Assembly (NCBI GenBank): GCA_900549485.1
Contig: UROG01000029.1
Span: 1-34,086, forward strand
DNA length: 34,086 nt
Direction of reading: 5' to 3'
Source of the DNA: an uncultured Eubacteriales bacterium
GTDB taxonomy: Bacteria > Bacillota > Clostridia > Oscillospirales > Oscillospiraceae
In this document: piece after piece, positions 15,419-21,879 of the stretch
Layout: each line of letters starts with the position of its first letter
How positions within the stretch are numbered: position 1 is the first letter of the stretch
The notes under the pieces: model-generated
What the model saw: the letters and a program-made list of their open reading frames with translations, nothing else
Told to the model about the DNA's origin: nothing
Databases searched by the model: none
Position numbers and translations under genes: made by a program

Positions 15419-16410
15419 CGGCTTTCCTCCGTATCTTTATTGAAAATAATCTTTCCGTCCTCTGTCAAACCACAAGGCAATTCCGGCTCGTGTACAAGCT
15501 CGACTCCCATGTCTGAGCTTCTTGTGAATATCGAGAGCTGCGAAGTGCAGAGCAGAGGATCAAAGTTCGTGATGATGACTTCTTCATACTCGCTGCCCGC
15601 GGTCTGGGACATCGAGTTCGGACGCTTGGTGCGGAATATGTAGAAGTCTTTGTAAATGTCCAAAATCTCGGCGCAGAAATTGTAAGAGACCATTGCAAAG
15701 CCGCGGCAGCGCTTGATGGCACTGCACAGCCTGAGATGGTCTCTTTTGGGAAACTCCACTTCATAACATTCGGCATTGTAGTACGGCGGGTCACAGTAGA
15801 AGAACGCGTCCGGGCGGTCGTACTGTGCCAGCAGACTCTCAAAGTCCTTGTTCTCTATGACCACGTTTTCGAGCCGCCGGGAACATCGCCAGATGTCCGC
15901 GAAGAAGTTCCGTATATTGCAGGGTTTCCCGCCGAAGGACTTGCCTGCGCCGCTGAAGCTGTAACGGATGAGCTTGTAATAGTTCGCGGCCCTGCGCATG
16001 TTCCCGCGCTGGGCACGCTTGAGGAGCAGCGCCTTTATGGCTTTGGCATGGAGCGGCGAGAAGTATTTGTCTGCCAGCTCCAGCTCTATTGCGAGATACT
16101 CGTCGTCAAACTCCTCACACTTTAGCTGCCGGGATATTACTTCAAAGTCGTCCCGGCTGTTGAGGGGTAGAAAGCCAAGCTCGGTTATAAGTGCTAATGG
16201 GCGTTCCTTCACGCAGAAGAACAGATTTGTGAGATTTGAGTTGTAGTCGTTGTACACCTCCATGCAGCCGCGCTTGATCGGCCGGTTCATGAGCACCGTG
16301 CCGCTGCCGCCGAACACGTCTATGAAGCGCGAGTAGTTAGCCGGGGCAAGGCGCTCTATGATCCACAGGAGCTTGCCCTTGCCGCCGACCCACGGGATGA
16401 AGCTTTTCAG
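15415..16410 (-). CDS. D12-class adenine-specific DNA methyltransferase (Dam-like), apparent CTG start
   Basis: An N6-adenine methyltransferase. The N-terminal SAM-binding region reads KSFIPWVGGKGKL, then FGGSGTV. The catalytic DPPY lies in FFYCDPPYYNAE. The first in-frame ATG-type start (16,317) would remove the PWVGGKGK motif, so the real start must be upstream. CTG at 16,410 overlaps the upstream stop as CTGA, exactly where an ATGA overlap would be expected. The full protein has 331 residues. It probably protects transferred DNA from host restriction, together with the cytosine enzyme and ArdA-like protein. Confidence 0.85.
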   Translation of the reverse strand: MKSFIPWVGGKGKLLWIIERLAPANYSRFIDVFGGSGTVLMNRPIKRGCMEVYNDYNSNLTNLFFCVKERPLALITELGFLPLNSRDDFEVISRQLKCEEFDDEYLAIELELADKYFSPLHAKAIKALLLKRAQRGNMRRAANYYKLIRYSFSGAGKSFGGKPCNIRNFFADIWRCSRRLENVVIENKDFESLLAQYDRPDAFFYCDPPYYNAECYEVEFPKRDHLRLCSAIKRCRGFAMVSYNFCAEILDIYKDFYIFRTKRPNSMSQTAGSEYEEVIITNFDPLLCTSQLSIFTRSSDMGVELVHEPELPCGLTEDGKIIFNKDTEESR

Positions 16411-16712
16411 ACGCCGTCACCGCCCCGGAAGCTGATCATTGAGCACTCAAGTCCGGTTATGGCAGCGTCGATGCCGTCGCGTATGCGCCGGAGGTTCTTG
16501 ATTGTGTCGTATACTTCGGCGGCAGTCTCGGCAAAGTAATAGCCGTTTGAACTGCTGCCGATGGGGATACACTCACGGCGAAGGCGATTGACGTGCTTGC
16601 GCAGCTCGTTTTCGCTCATGTGCAGGTCAGAGCGGATGGCTTTTGCGCTTGCGCACTTTTTCTTTCCTCTGCAATTTTTATATAGGTAGACGCAGAGCTG
16701 TTCTTTTCTCAT
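16407..16712 (-). CDS. Winged-helix-like small protein
   Basis: A 101-residue basic protein. Residues 1-55 (QLCVYLYKNCRGKKKCASAK, then AIRSDLHMSENELRKHVNRL) look like a winged helix-turn-helix with a recognition helix near 40-50. The rest is helical. ATG 16,712 is preceded by AAAGGA. It probably acts as a local regulator or DNA-binding accessory of the element. It overlaps the methyltransferase start by 4 bases. Confidence 0.6.
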   Translation of the reverse strand: MRKEQLCVYLYKNCRGKKKCASAKAIRSDLHMSENELRKHVNRLRRECIPIGSSSNGYYFAETAAEVYDTIKNLRRIRDGIDAAITGLECSMISFRGGDGV

Positions 16713-16804
16713 TGCATTCCTTTCCGGGCGTCGCTTCCCGGAAAAGGGCATGGAAAAGCAGAGCCGCTTCTTTTCGGGAAACGGCCCTGCTGTAACATTG
16801 GGTA

Positions 16805-16993
16805 TTATTTTTTGTGTTCCTTATTGCCCTCTATGATCGTGAACACGGGCTGAGACTCAGGCATGGTTCCGCCCGCAGCTTTCCATCCGGCTATAAATGC
16901 GCTCCTAGTCAGCGCAAGCATAGCGTTGCTTGCCTCGTCGTACTCTCTGCGGTCTATAAAATCTCCGAACGCTTTTTCTAATTTATCTTCCAT
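16805..16993 (-). CDS. Small conserved element protein, first gene of the second operon
   Basis: A 62-residue protein, MEDKLEKAFGDFIDRREYDE, then ASNAMLALTRSAFIAGWKAA. It closely resembles short proteins I recall at this place in Tn1549-like elements. It is helical and acidic, with no known function. A weak GGGAT precedes the ATG. It lies just downstream of the operator/promoter region at 17,009-17,120 and is probably under control of the divergent XRE repressor. Confidence 0.6.
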   Translation of the reverse strand: MEDKLEKAFGDFIDRREYDEASNAMLALTRSAFIAGWKAAGGTMPESQPVFTIIEGNKEHKK

Positions 16994-17008
16994 GATCCCA
17001 CACCATTC

Positions 17009-17120
17009 TTACGGAATTCCGAATTTGTTATAGTTTAGCACATGTTTTTGCAAATGTCTACGGAATTCCGAATGTAATTTTCGCTCTCTTCGCAGATAAT
17101 ATCTCTACGGTATTCCGAAG
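17009..17120. promoter_or_regulatory. Divergent control region with three operator copies
   Basis: TACGGAATTCCGAA occurs at 17,010 and 17,059, and once more as TACGGTATTCCGAA at 17,106. Each is a near-palindrome and spacings are 49 and 47 bases. A minus-strand promoter candidate (TTTGCA at 17,054-17,049 and TATAAC at 17,032-17,027, 16-base spacer) lies between the first two, so repressor binding at site 1 would cover the start region. Site 3 adjoins the XRE ribosome binding site, which fits autoregulation. Confidence 0.75.
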
Positions 17121-17133
17121 AGGAGGTGGAACT

Positions 17134-17376
17134 GTGGAAGAGGGAACAGTGTTTTCACGGCGCATAACGCAGCTGTGCAATGAGCGCGGGATAACTGTGG
17201 GCAAGCTTTGCAGCATGGCCGGAACCACGGCGTCCACTGTCCATGATATAGTCAGCGGAGTTACGGCTAATCCGCGTGTGTTCACATTGAAGAAGCTATG
17301 TGACGCGCTGGATATTACGCTCTCGGAGTTTTTCGATTGCCCGGAGTTCAACGATATGGACGAAGAAATAGAGTGA
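17134..17376 (+). CDS. XRE-family (Cro/C1-type) repressor
   Basis: An 80-residue single-domain helix-turn-helix protein. The HTH is near residues 20-40 (TVGKLCSMAGTTASTVHDIV); the tail is acidic. GTG at 17,134 has GAGGAGGTGG before it. It is divergent from the transfer operon and preceded by three operator-like repeats, so it most likely represses transfer genes and itself. It is one of very few plus-strand element genes. Confidence 0.85.
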   Translation: MEEGTVFSRRITQLCNERGITVGKLCSMAGTTASTVHDIVSGVTANPRVFTLKKLCDALDITLSEFFDCPEFNDMDEEIE

Positions 17377-17407
17377 CGAGCTTGTTTTTACACAGGCTCG
17401 TCTTTTT
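17375..17407 (+). terminator. Terminator of the XRE gene
   Basis: GACGAGC pairs with GCTCGTC across a 14-base loop, followed by TTTTT. It lies between the convergent XRE and ArdA-like genes. The minus-strand side also ends in A-to-T rich sequence, so it may serve both. Confidence 0.75.
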
Positions 17408-18618
17408 CATGTAATCTGCATGTCCATCACCTCCGACTCATCCTGCCACGGGGCGTCCATCGGCTGAAAGTCATCGCGTGTTACCATGCCGTACTCGGTG
17501 AACTCGGCGTTGTAGCCTTGCTGGAGTATTCTGCCGTACTTCTCAATGTCCAGGCACTGGCGCAGTTCCTCCGCTTGTCTGCCGCCGATGACGTTTTCGA
17601 GCTCATCGTACACGAGGTCAGCGTATGTCTTTATCTTAGCGTCAAGATTAAAATGCTCCAGTCTCTCCGCAAGTAAAATTGCCTGATCGACGCTGCTGCA
17701 CTGACCGGCACTGAGTACCGCTTTGAGCTTCGGGATCTGCTTTTCAGGGGAAGGCATAGCCTCCACAACTTCTGCAAAATGGTTGAAGGCCTCCAATTCC
17801 GCTGGCAGGTCAGCAAACTCTGCCGCCTGCGGGATGATCCCGTCATAGTCGAGAACCACAACACCCTCCCAGCTGTCTGCGCCGAGCTGCCTCTGCGCCT
17901 TTTTCAATTCTTCAGCAGATGCAGGCAATGTAAGCGTGACAGTTCGGCCATCTTCAAGGTCGGGGTGCAGACCAAGAGTAAGGCGGAAGAGATATCTTGG
18001 CTTTTCAGGAAGCTCTCTGGAACAGGGCGGTGCGGCAGTCATTTCGCCATCCTGCAGCACATAACAACCTCCGACGAAAACACCGTTTTCACCTTGGCGC
18101 ATCATTCTTCCGATACCGGCAAAGTCCAGCATTTTAAACACGCTGTCAGATACTCCGTCCAATTCGGGAATAAAATCGTTCTCTGCGTAAAACCGGCCGA
18201 GAGCAGCATCATCTGCGGCATCCACTATATGATAACAGTCGGTTTTTGCGCTGGCTGCCAGATTTCGCAGATCTTGCAGCGTGATGATGCCGCCGTTGGT
18301 GCTTATTTTCTTCTGTACCTCCATTGAGAGTAGTCCCTCAAAAGCAATTCCCTGTACCTCATCCAGTGCTGCCAGTTGTCTGACAAGTTCGTTCAACTCA
18401 TTCAGGCTGATGTCTGATCCATCCAAATGCGGGGCAAGATACTCAAAGCCGTAATAATCGTCCACCTCCAGATACAGCTCCTCATTTTCCTGAAGCTGCA
18501 CCTTGTCCATTGCATCATGCAGCTCCCACGGAGAGGCTGGCAATTTCAGTCTAACGTTGGCTTCACTGTCTGGGGCATCCTGCTTTGCCAGATAGACGCC
18601 GAATATCTTTTTATCCAA
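17407..18618 (-). CDS. ArdA-like antirestriction protein, probably duplicated
   Basis: A 403-residue strongly acidic protein. ArdA proteins mimic DNA and inhibit type I restriction-modification enzymes. Two regions follow the ArdA layout of a DY-x-G-F/I motif with downstream L-N-x-F/L-A helices: about residues 20-105 (YLEVDDYYGFEYLAP, then LNELNELVRQLAAL) and about 215-300 (VVVLDYDGIIPQAAEFADLP, then LEAFNHFAEVVEAM). Ordinary ArdA is about 165 residues, so this looks like a duplicated or fused form. The TTG start has AAGGAGG upstream and overlaps the previous stop. The antirestriction role is inferred. Confidence 0.65.
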   Translation of the reverse strand: MDKKIFGVYLAKQDAPDSEANVRLKLPASPWELHDAMDKVQLQENEELYLEVDDYYGFEYLAPHLDGSDISLNELNELVRQLAALDEVQGIAFEGLLSMEVQKKISTNGGIITLQDLRNLAASAKTDCYHIVDAADDAALGRFYAENDFIPELDGVSDSVFKMLDFAGIGRMMRQGENGVFVGGCYVLQDGEMTAAPPCSRELPEKPRYLFRLTLGLHPDLEDGRTVTLTLPASAEELKKAQRQLGADSWEGVVVLDYDGIIPQAAEFADLPAELEAFNHFAEVVEAMPSPEKQIPKLKAVLSAGQCSSVDQAILLAERLEHFNLDAKIKTYADLVYDELENVIGGRQAEELRQCLDIEKYGRILQQGYNAEFTEYGMVTRDDFQPMDAPWQDESEVMDMQIT

Positions 18619-19579
18619 AGGTCATCCCTCCTTGCGGCTGTTCGTAATAGCTTGGGTCTGCACCGGGAACGCTCCAGCCAAACATGGAACCTACTTTCAT
18701 GGCGTTCTCCTGTGCGGGTGTAACGCCAAGGCGTTCGTTGTTGTAATCGGCCAGCTCACGGTTCTGCGCGGGATCGTCTGTGTTCCAATCACTGGGGTAG
18801 TAGCCGCTCTCGCCTCGTTTGATACAGATGAGAGCACCGGTGCCGGGAAGGGTGGAGAAACACAGCTCCGGCAGCCTCTCCGCCAGCTTCGGCGTAAAAC
18901 ATTCCTGCTCCGTTTGGATGCTCCAATCGTCGGAGTTCCAGAGGTGGACATATAGTTCACTTCCGCCATCCACAAGGATCTCACACTGTTCAAAGTGCTC
19001 GCCCCAGCCGTCCGCAGCTTGACCGGTGATATACTTTTTTAGGGTATCCAGCTCTGCCGCACTCAATGCACCGGCAACTCGGCACTCGGCTACACCCCAG
19101 AGCTGTCGGTCACGTTCCTCCACGGTAAAGACTGCGGAGTGTACTTTAGTATTTACGCTGTCAGCTTTACCATACCAGTACATGAGTCCACGCTCGGTTT
19201 CCTCCGGCATACGACTTTTGATCAGCTCTGCCATGATCTGATCCTGATAACTCCGCAATGCACGGCCATCCAATTCGGTGCCCTCAGACTCCAAATCCCC
19301 GTACTTGCTTATTTCGTAGAGTTCCGCAGTCAGGGGCATATATAGCTTGAACGTGGTCAGCTTTGGCGGCAGTACCGAGAAGCTGTCCTCACCTGGGACG
19401 ATCCCAAGCGACCTACCGTTATTCCACTTCATGTGGATGGTACCGATGTCATCCACAAAGTCCACCACGCCCTCCGTACCGGGAGCAATAGGCGCATAGG
19501 GATACTCCATTGAGTTGAGCCGGATGCGGGTGCCGGGCGGATACTGCTCTTTGATAAAGTTCACCATTTTTCTGTCCAT
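18611..19579 (-). CDS. DUF4314 domain protein
   Basis: A 322-residue protein. The N-terminal 70 residues (PPGTRIRLNSMEYPYAPIAP, then GTEGVVDFVDDIGTIHMKW) match DUF4314, a small beta-barrel-like domain frequent in Clostridia conjugative elements. The middle is of unknown fold, and the C-terminus has NAMKVGSMFGWSVPGADP. I chose ATG 19,579 behind GGAGGAG; a GTG at 19,585 overlapping the upstream stop is an alternative. The context (between ArdA-like and small acidic genes) suggests an early-transfer or anti-defence role, but no function is known to me. Confidence 0.7.
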   Translation of the reverse strand: MDRKMVNFIKEQYPPGTRIRLNSMEYPYAPIAPGTEGVVDFVDDIGTIHMKWNNGRSLGIVPGEDSFSVLPPKLTTFKLYMPLTAELYEISKYGDLESEGTELDGRALRSYQDQIMAELIKSRMPEETERGLMYWYGKADSVNTKVHSAVFTVEERDRQLWGVAECRVAGALSAAELDTLKKYITGQAADGWGEHFEQCEILVDGGSELYVHLWNSDDWSIQTEQECFTPKLAERLPELCFSTLPGTGALICIKRGESGYYPSDWNTDDPAQNRELADYNNERLGVTPAQENAMKVGSMFGWSVPGADPSYYEQPQGGMTFG

Positions 19580-19581
19580 AT

Positions 19582-19935
19582 TCACACTCCTCCAAAAGTC
19601 ATATCCTGTTTGGTTTCGTTTTGATAGTCCTCTATATGGTGAGGATTCTCCTCGCCGAAAAAGTCATAGAAGATGTCATCCACTTGCTTGCGGACGGCAG
19701 GATCGTCGGTTAGCACCTCACAACGAAAGCCAGTGGTCGGGAAGTACGGCAGTTCTTCCCGGATGCATTTGAGAAAGGCTTCCGCATCGGTAAACTCCTG
19801 CGCATCGTCACCCACAAAGGTGACCCGGCCAATCAGCCGTTCGTCCTCCAAGGGGTGTTGGGTATAAAACAAGCCCGCCTCATCTGGGCGGGTTGGACGT
19901 ATATGAAACTCTTCTGTTCTTGCATCTACAGCCAA
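19582..19935 (-). CDS. Hypothetical acidic element protein
   Basis: A 117-residue protein with TTG start behind AAGGAGG. The sequence is acidic and contains HPLEDERLIGRVTFVGDDAQ and a helical PAVRKQVDDIFYDFFGEE. It ends with MTFGG, and the neighbouring DUF4314 protein also ends with MTFG, which suggests that these gene ends share ancestry or a common peptide tail. Its stop overlaps a possible start of the next gene. No function recognised. Confidence 0.55.
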   Translation of the reverse strand: MAVDARTEEFHIRPTRPDEAGLFYTQHPLEDERLIGRVTFVGDDAQEFTDAEAFLKCIREELPYFPTTGFRCEVLTDDPAVRKQVDDIFYDFFGEENPHHIEDYQNETKQDMTFGGV

Positions 19936-19992
19936 TTCTTATTCCTCCTTTTAGGTAACGGCAAACATACTGCACATCTGCCGTAAAGTCTA

Positions 19993-20910
19993 CTAAAACA
20001 TCTGCTGTCCCTGCATCTGCTCTGGGAATGGCGGGTCTAAGCGCCGCAGCAGGCCGAACTCTGTTTCTATCACATGGTCATTTTCCATGCAGTCAGCGCC
20101 ATACTTTTCAAAGTCCATGTAGCTGCCAAGCTCATAGACGGCTTCATCGTTCAATCCCAGCGTTTCCTGTAAGCGCTGCTGACCATAACCGTATGTGTCT
20201 ACGATGCGCTGATAGTTATCCAGATTATGCAGGAGCTCATAGGCTCCTCGCAGAGTCTCCGGCTTCTCAGCCTCCAGCGCAGCGGCATAGGTCAGGAGCA
20301 TACCATCTTCCTGCCAGATACCCTCCAATGCTTCCGCAAAGTCGTTGTAATCCTCTACAGCAGGGCAATCTGTGTCGCAAATTAGCTCACCAATGTAAGG
20401 TGTTTTGAAGTAAATATCTTCAATCATCGCGTCCGCGAAGACATCAATATCAAGGTAAGCTTTCACAGCATCTAGGTATTTCTCGTCAGCGGGGAGGACG
20501 AGGGTGTAGTCCGGCTTCCCATCGACGCACAATGTCATACGAATCATTTCATCCCGACTCTCGTCCCGCCAAGGCTCTGCTAACGAAAGGTAGCTCCGGT
20601 CAATCTCCACGTCTGGCGTTAGCAGACTGCGGACGTTTGGAACAAAGGCACTGTACCGAGCGTAGTTATACCCCTGTGGGTCTACAAGAAAGCCGTCTGG
20701 TCCATCCGTATCGAGAATTAGCATACAGTGGCGGGAATCTGCATCGTACTGGATGACATTTTTGTTCTCTGCGATGAAGTCATAATCCGCCAGCAGAGCG
20801 CGACTGAACTGCTTAAATCGCTGGGCGGGCAGCTCAATGACCTTGTCAACGACACAGGCCTCACCCTCATATTCGGATTGCTTTCGTCTCAGCTCCGCCT
20901 GAATGATCAT
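19993..20910 (-). CDS. DUF6329-like element protein
   Basis: A 305-residue acidic protein. Residues about 15-95 (VIELPAQRFKQFSRALLADY, then DFIAENKNVIQYDADSRHCM, then GYNYARYSAFVPN) fit the family I recall as DUF6329. The C-terminal part (about 225-290: LDNYQRIVDTYGYGQQRLQE and ELGSYMDFEKYG) resembles segments also seen at the end of the ArdA-like gene (about 360-390: CLDIEKYGRILQQ). Shared C-terminal design suggests these are related, possibly anti-defence, proteins. GGAGGTG precedes the ATG, and the start overlaps the upstream stop (ATGA). Confidence 0.6.
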   Translation of the reverse strand: MIIQAELRRKQSEYEGEACVVDKVIELPAQRFKQFSRALLADYDFIAENKNVIQYDADSRHCMLILDTDGPDGFLVDPQGYNYARYSAFVPNVRSLLTPDVEIDRSYLSLAEPWRDESRDEMIRMTLCVDGKPDYTLVLPADEKYLDAVKAYLDIDVFADAMIEDIYFKTPYIGELICDTDCPAVEDYNDFAEALEGIWQEDGMLLTYAAALEAEKPETLRGAYELLHNLDNYQRIVDTYGYGQQRLQETLGLNDEAVYELGSYMDFEKYGADCMENDHVIETEFGLLRRLDPPFPEQMQGQQMF

Positions 20911-21092
20911 TTTTGCACCTCCCTCATTTCAGTTCTCAGGCATTTGCCGTCGCCGTGCCAGCAAATAAAACCATGCGCCGGATAATGACAGCCATCGCAC
21001 TGCTCGAATTCACGGCACGTTACTGTATCATTATCTGGCAGCCCAGCGTCCGGCAGATTCTTGAACGCCTTTTTGATTTCGTAGTTTTTCAA
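20907..21092 (-). CDS. Small Cys-rich protein, first gene of the element's leading operon
   Basis: A 61-residue protein. TTG at 21,092 is preceded by AAGGGGGG; an ATG further upstream would read through the terminator hairpin and is unlikely. The sequence contains CREFEQCDGCHYPAHGFICW and a further Cys, suggesting a zinc site (Cys and His ligands). It overlaps the next gene by 4 bases. No function recognised; the small zinc-binding type is common at the front of Tn1549-like operons. Confidence 0.6.
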   Translation of the reverse strand: MKNYEIKKAFKNLPDAGLPDNDTVTCREFEQCDGCHYPAHGFICWHGDGKCLRTEMREVQK

Positions 21093-21108
21093 TTTGATAC
21101 CCCCCTTG

Positions 21109-21152
21109 AAAGAAAAAAAGGCCGGAACGTTCGATTTCTCAAAAGTTCCGGC
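21109..21152 (-). terminator. Terminator/attenuator directly upstream of the leading operon
   Basis: In the minus direction GCCGGAAC pairs with GTTCCGGC across 16 bases and is followed by seven T and TCTTTC. It stands only a few bases before the ribosome binding site of the first element gene, so it would stop transcription entering the operon unless overridden. Confidence 0.85.
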
Positions 21153-21220
21153 TTTGCCGACTTGTTTGCTATTTTTAATATGCAAGGTTTACATAACTCA
21201 AAAACCGCCTCCGAAAATAA

Positions 21221-21263
21221 AAAAGCGCCGGATCGTTGATTCTACGAAACCAACAATCCGGCG
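21221..21263 (-). terminator. Second terminator upstream of the leading operon, near the element end
   Basis: A 13-bp stem (CGCCGGATCGTTG with CAACAATCCGGCG, one mismatch in DNA that becomes G-U in minus-strand RNA) with a 12-base loop, then TTTTTTATTTT on the minus strand. TTGAATTTTT follows on the plus strand, so it may act in both directions. The gap 21,153-21,220 between the two terminators contains only a weak promoter-like TTGAGT/TATTAA. Confidence 0.8.
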
Positions 21264-21361
21264 TTTGAATTTTTGTGATATTTATTTTTGAGGAATCTCG
21301 AAAAGATTATCAGAAATCCGCGGCAATGAAGGGATAAAATGGCCCAAAACCCGGTTTGGGT

Positions 21362-21376
21362 AGTTCAAGTCTCCTC
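21362..21376 (+). repeat. Inverted 15-base copy of the tRNA-Leu T-arm
   Basis: AGTTCAAGTCTCCTC is identical to the T-loop and 3' stem of the tRNA-Leu at 21,500-21,584, but is on the opposite strand, about 140 bases away. The flanks do not form a tRNA. Nearby CCCAAAACCCGGTTTGGG forms a small hairpin. It may be a remnant of an attachment site at the element junction. Confidence 0.6.
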
Positions 21377-21409
21377 AGTTGCATTGAAAACGGCGTTTGT
21401 CATCAATGG

Positions 21410-21447
21410 AAAAATAAAAAAATTTCCGAGCCTTTTAAGCCCGGAAA
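21410..21447 (-). terminator. Terminator of tRNA-Leu
   Basis: On the minus strand TTTCCGGGC pairs with GCTCGGAAA (one wobble), followed by TTTTTTTATTTTT. It lies about 53 bases beyond the tRNA 3' end. Confidence 0.85.
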
Positions 21448-21450
21448 GCA

Positions 21451-21483
21451 TTGATGACACTGCATTTGGAGCAGTGTCATCAA
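21451..21483. repeat. 13-bp perfect inverted repeat next to the tRNA
   Basis: TTGATGACACTGC and GCAGTGTCATCAA flank a 7-base loop between the tRNA and its terminator. No T-run follows. It could be part of the tRNA 3' processing region or an arm site at the element junction. Confidence 0.6.
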
Positions 21484-21499
21484 AATTGGCTGACAAGCC

Positions 21500-21584
21500 T
21501 GGTGCGAGAGAGGAGACTTGAACTCCCACGTCGGTTGACACACGCCCCTCAAACGTGCCTGTCTACCTGTTCCAGCACTCTCGC
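21500..21584 (-). tRNA. tRNA-Leu (anticodon GAG)
   Basis: An 85-base class II tRNA with encoded CCA. The acceptor stem is GCGAGAG/CTCTCGC with discriminator A. The anticodon stem CACGT/GCGTG holds the loop TTGAGGG, giving anticodon GAG. The long variable arm is typical for leucine. The T-arm is GGGAG TTCAAGT CTCCT. It appears intact and has its own promoter and terminator. Confidence 0.95.
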
Positions 21585-21657
21585 ATATATTACAAGGCTC
21601 CGATCGCATTTAAGACCGCCTCACCCTGTTTTGTGTGCCACATCTAAGGCATTAGTG

Positions 21658-21685
21658 ATTATAGCAGATATCGGAAAAAAGTCAA
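21658..21685 (-). promoter_or_regulatory. Promoter of tRNA-Leu
   Basis: In the minus direction TTGACT, a 16-base spacer, and TATAAT preceded by TGC (extended -10). It lies about 74 bases upstream of the tRNA. Confidence 0.85.
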
Positions 21686-21809
21686 GTGTTATTTTGCATT
21701 TTTTTCTTTTTGCAGAAATATTTATTTCCGGTATGTGAAGCGTGCGTTTACAGCAGAAGCCCGCTCTATGTATATACAGATATAATACGCATTTTTTTGC
21801 GGCAAAGTA

Positions 21810-21838
21810 TTGAAAAAGCAGCGCAAAAATGATAAAAT
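21810..21838 (+). promoter_or_regulatory. Promoter candidate for the AAA/CYTH gene
   Basis: TTGAAA and TAAAAT are separated by 17 bases, about 40 bases before the start codon. The upstream stretch 21,686-21,809 is AT-rich and contains no gene. Confidence 0.65.
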
Positions 21839-21879
21839 AACCCATATTTGTTATTTGAACATTCAGGAGTGCAGAAGCA

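Larger units (their letters stand above)
1..21490 (-). mobile_element. Integrative conjugative element, Tn1549-like (partial; left end outside window)
   Basis: A nearly unbroken minus-strand series of genes with conjugation functions: MobP-type relaxase, MobC-like protein, candidate oriT, NlpC/P60 hydrolase, VirB4, PrgI, VirB6/TrbL, DUF3852, plus DUF3849/DUF4314/DUF6329-like accessory genes, ArdA-like antirestriction, two DNA methyltransferases and a toxin-antitoxin pair. Many neighbours overlap by 4 bases, indicating long operons. The right end is placed between the first element gene (starts at 21,092) and the tRNA-Leu at 21,500-21,584. The exact boundary is inferred because the left attachment site, the integrase and the VirD4-type coupling protein are not in the window. 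The family assignment rests on gene content and order recalled from Tn1549-type elements. Confidence 0.85.

Noticed and set aside
16981..17130. The repeated TACGGAATTCCGAA motif as a CRISPR or mobile-element repeat
   Set aside because: Only three short palindromic copies with non-spacer sequence between; better read as repressor operators.
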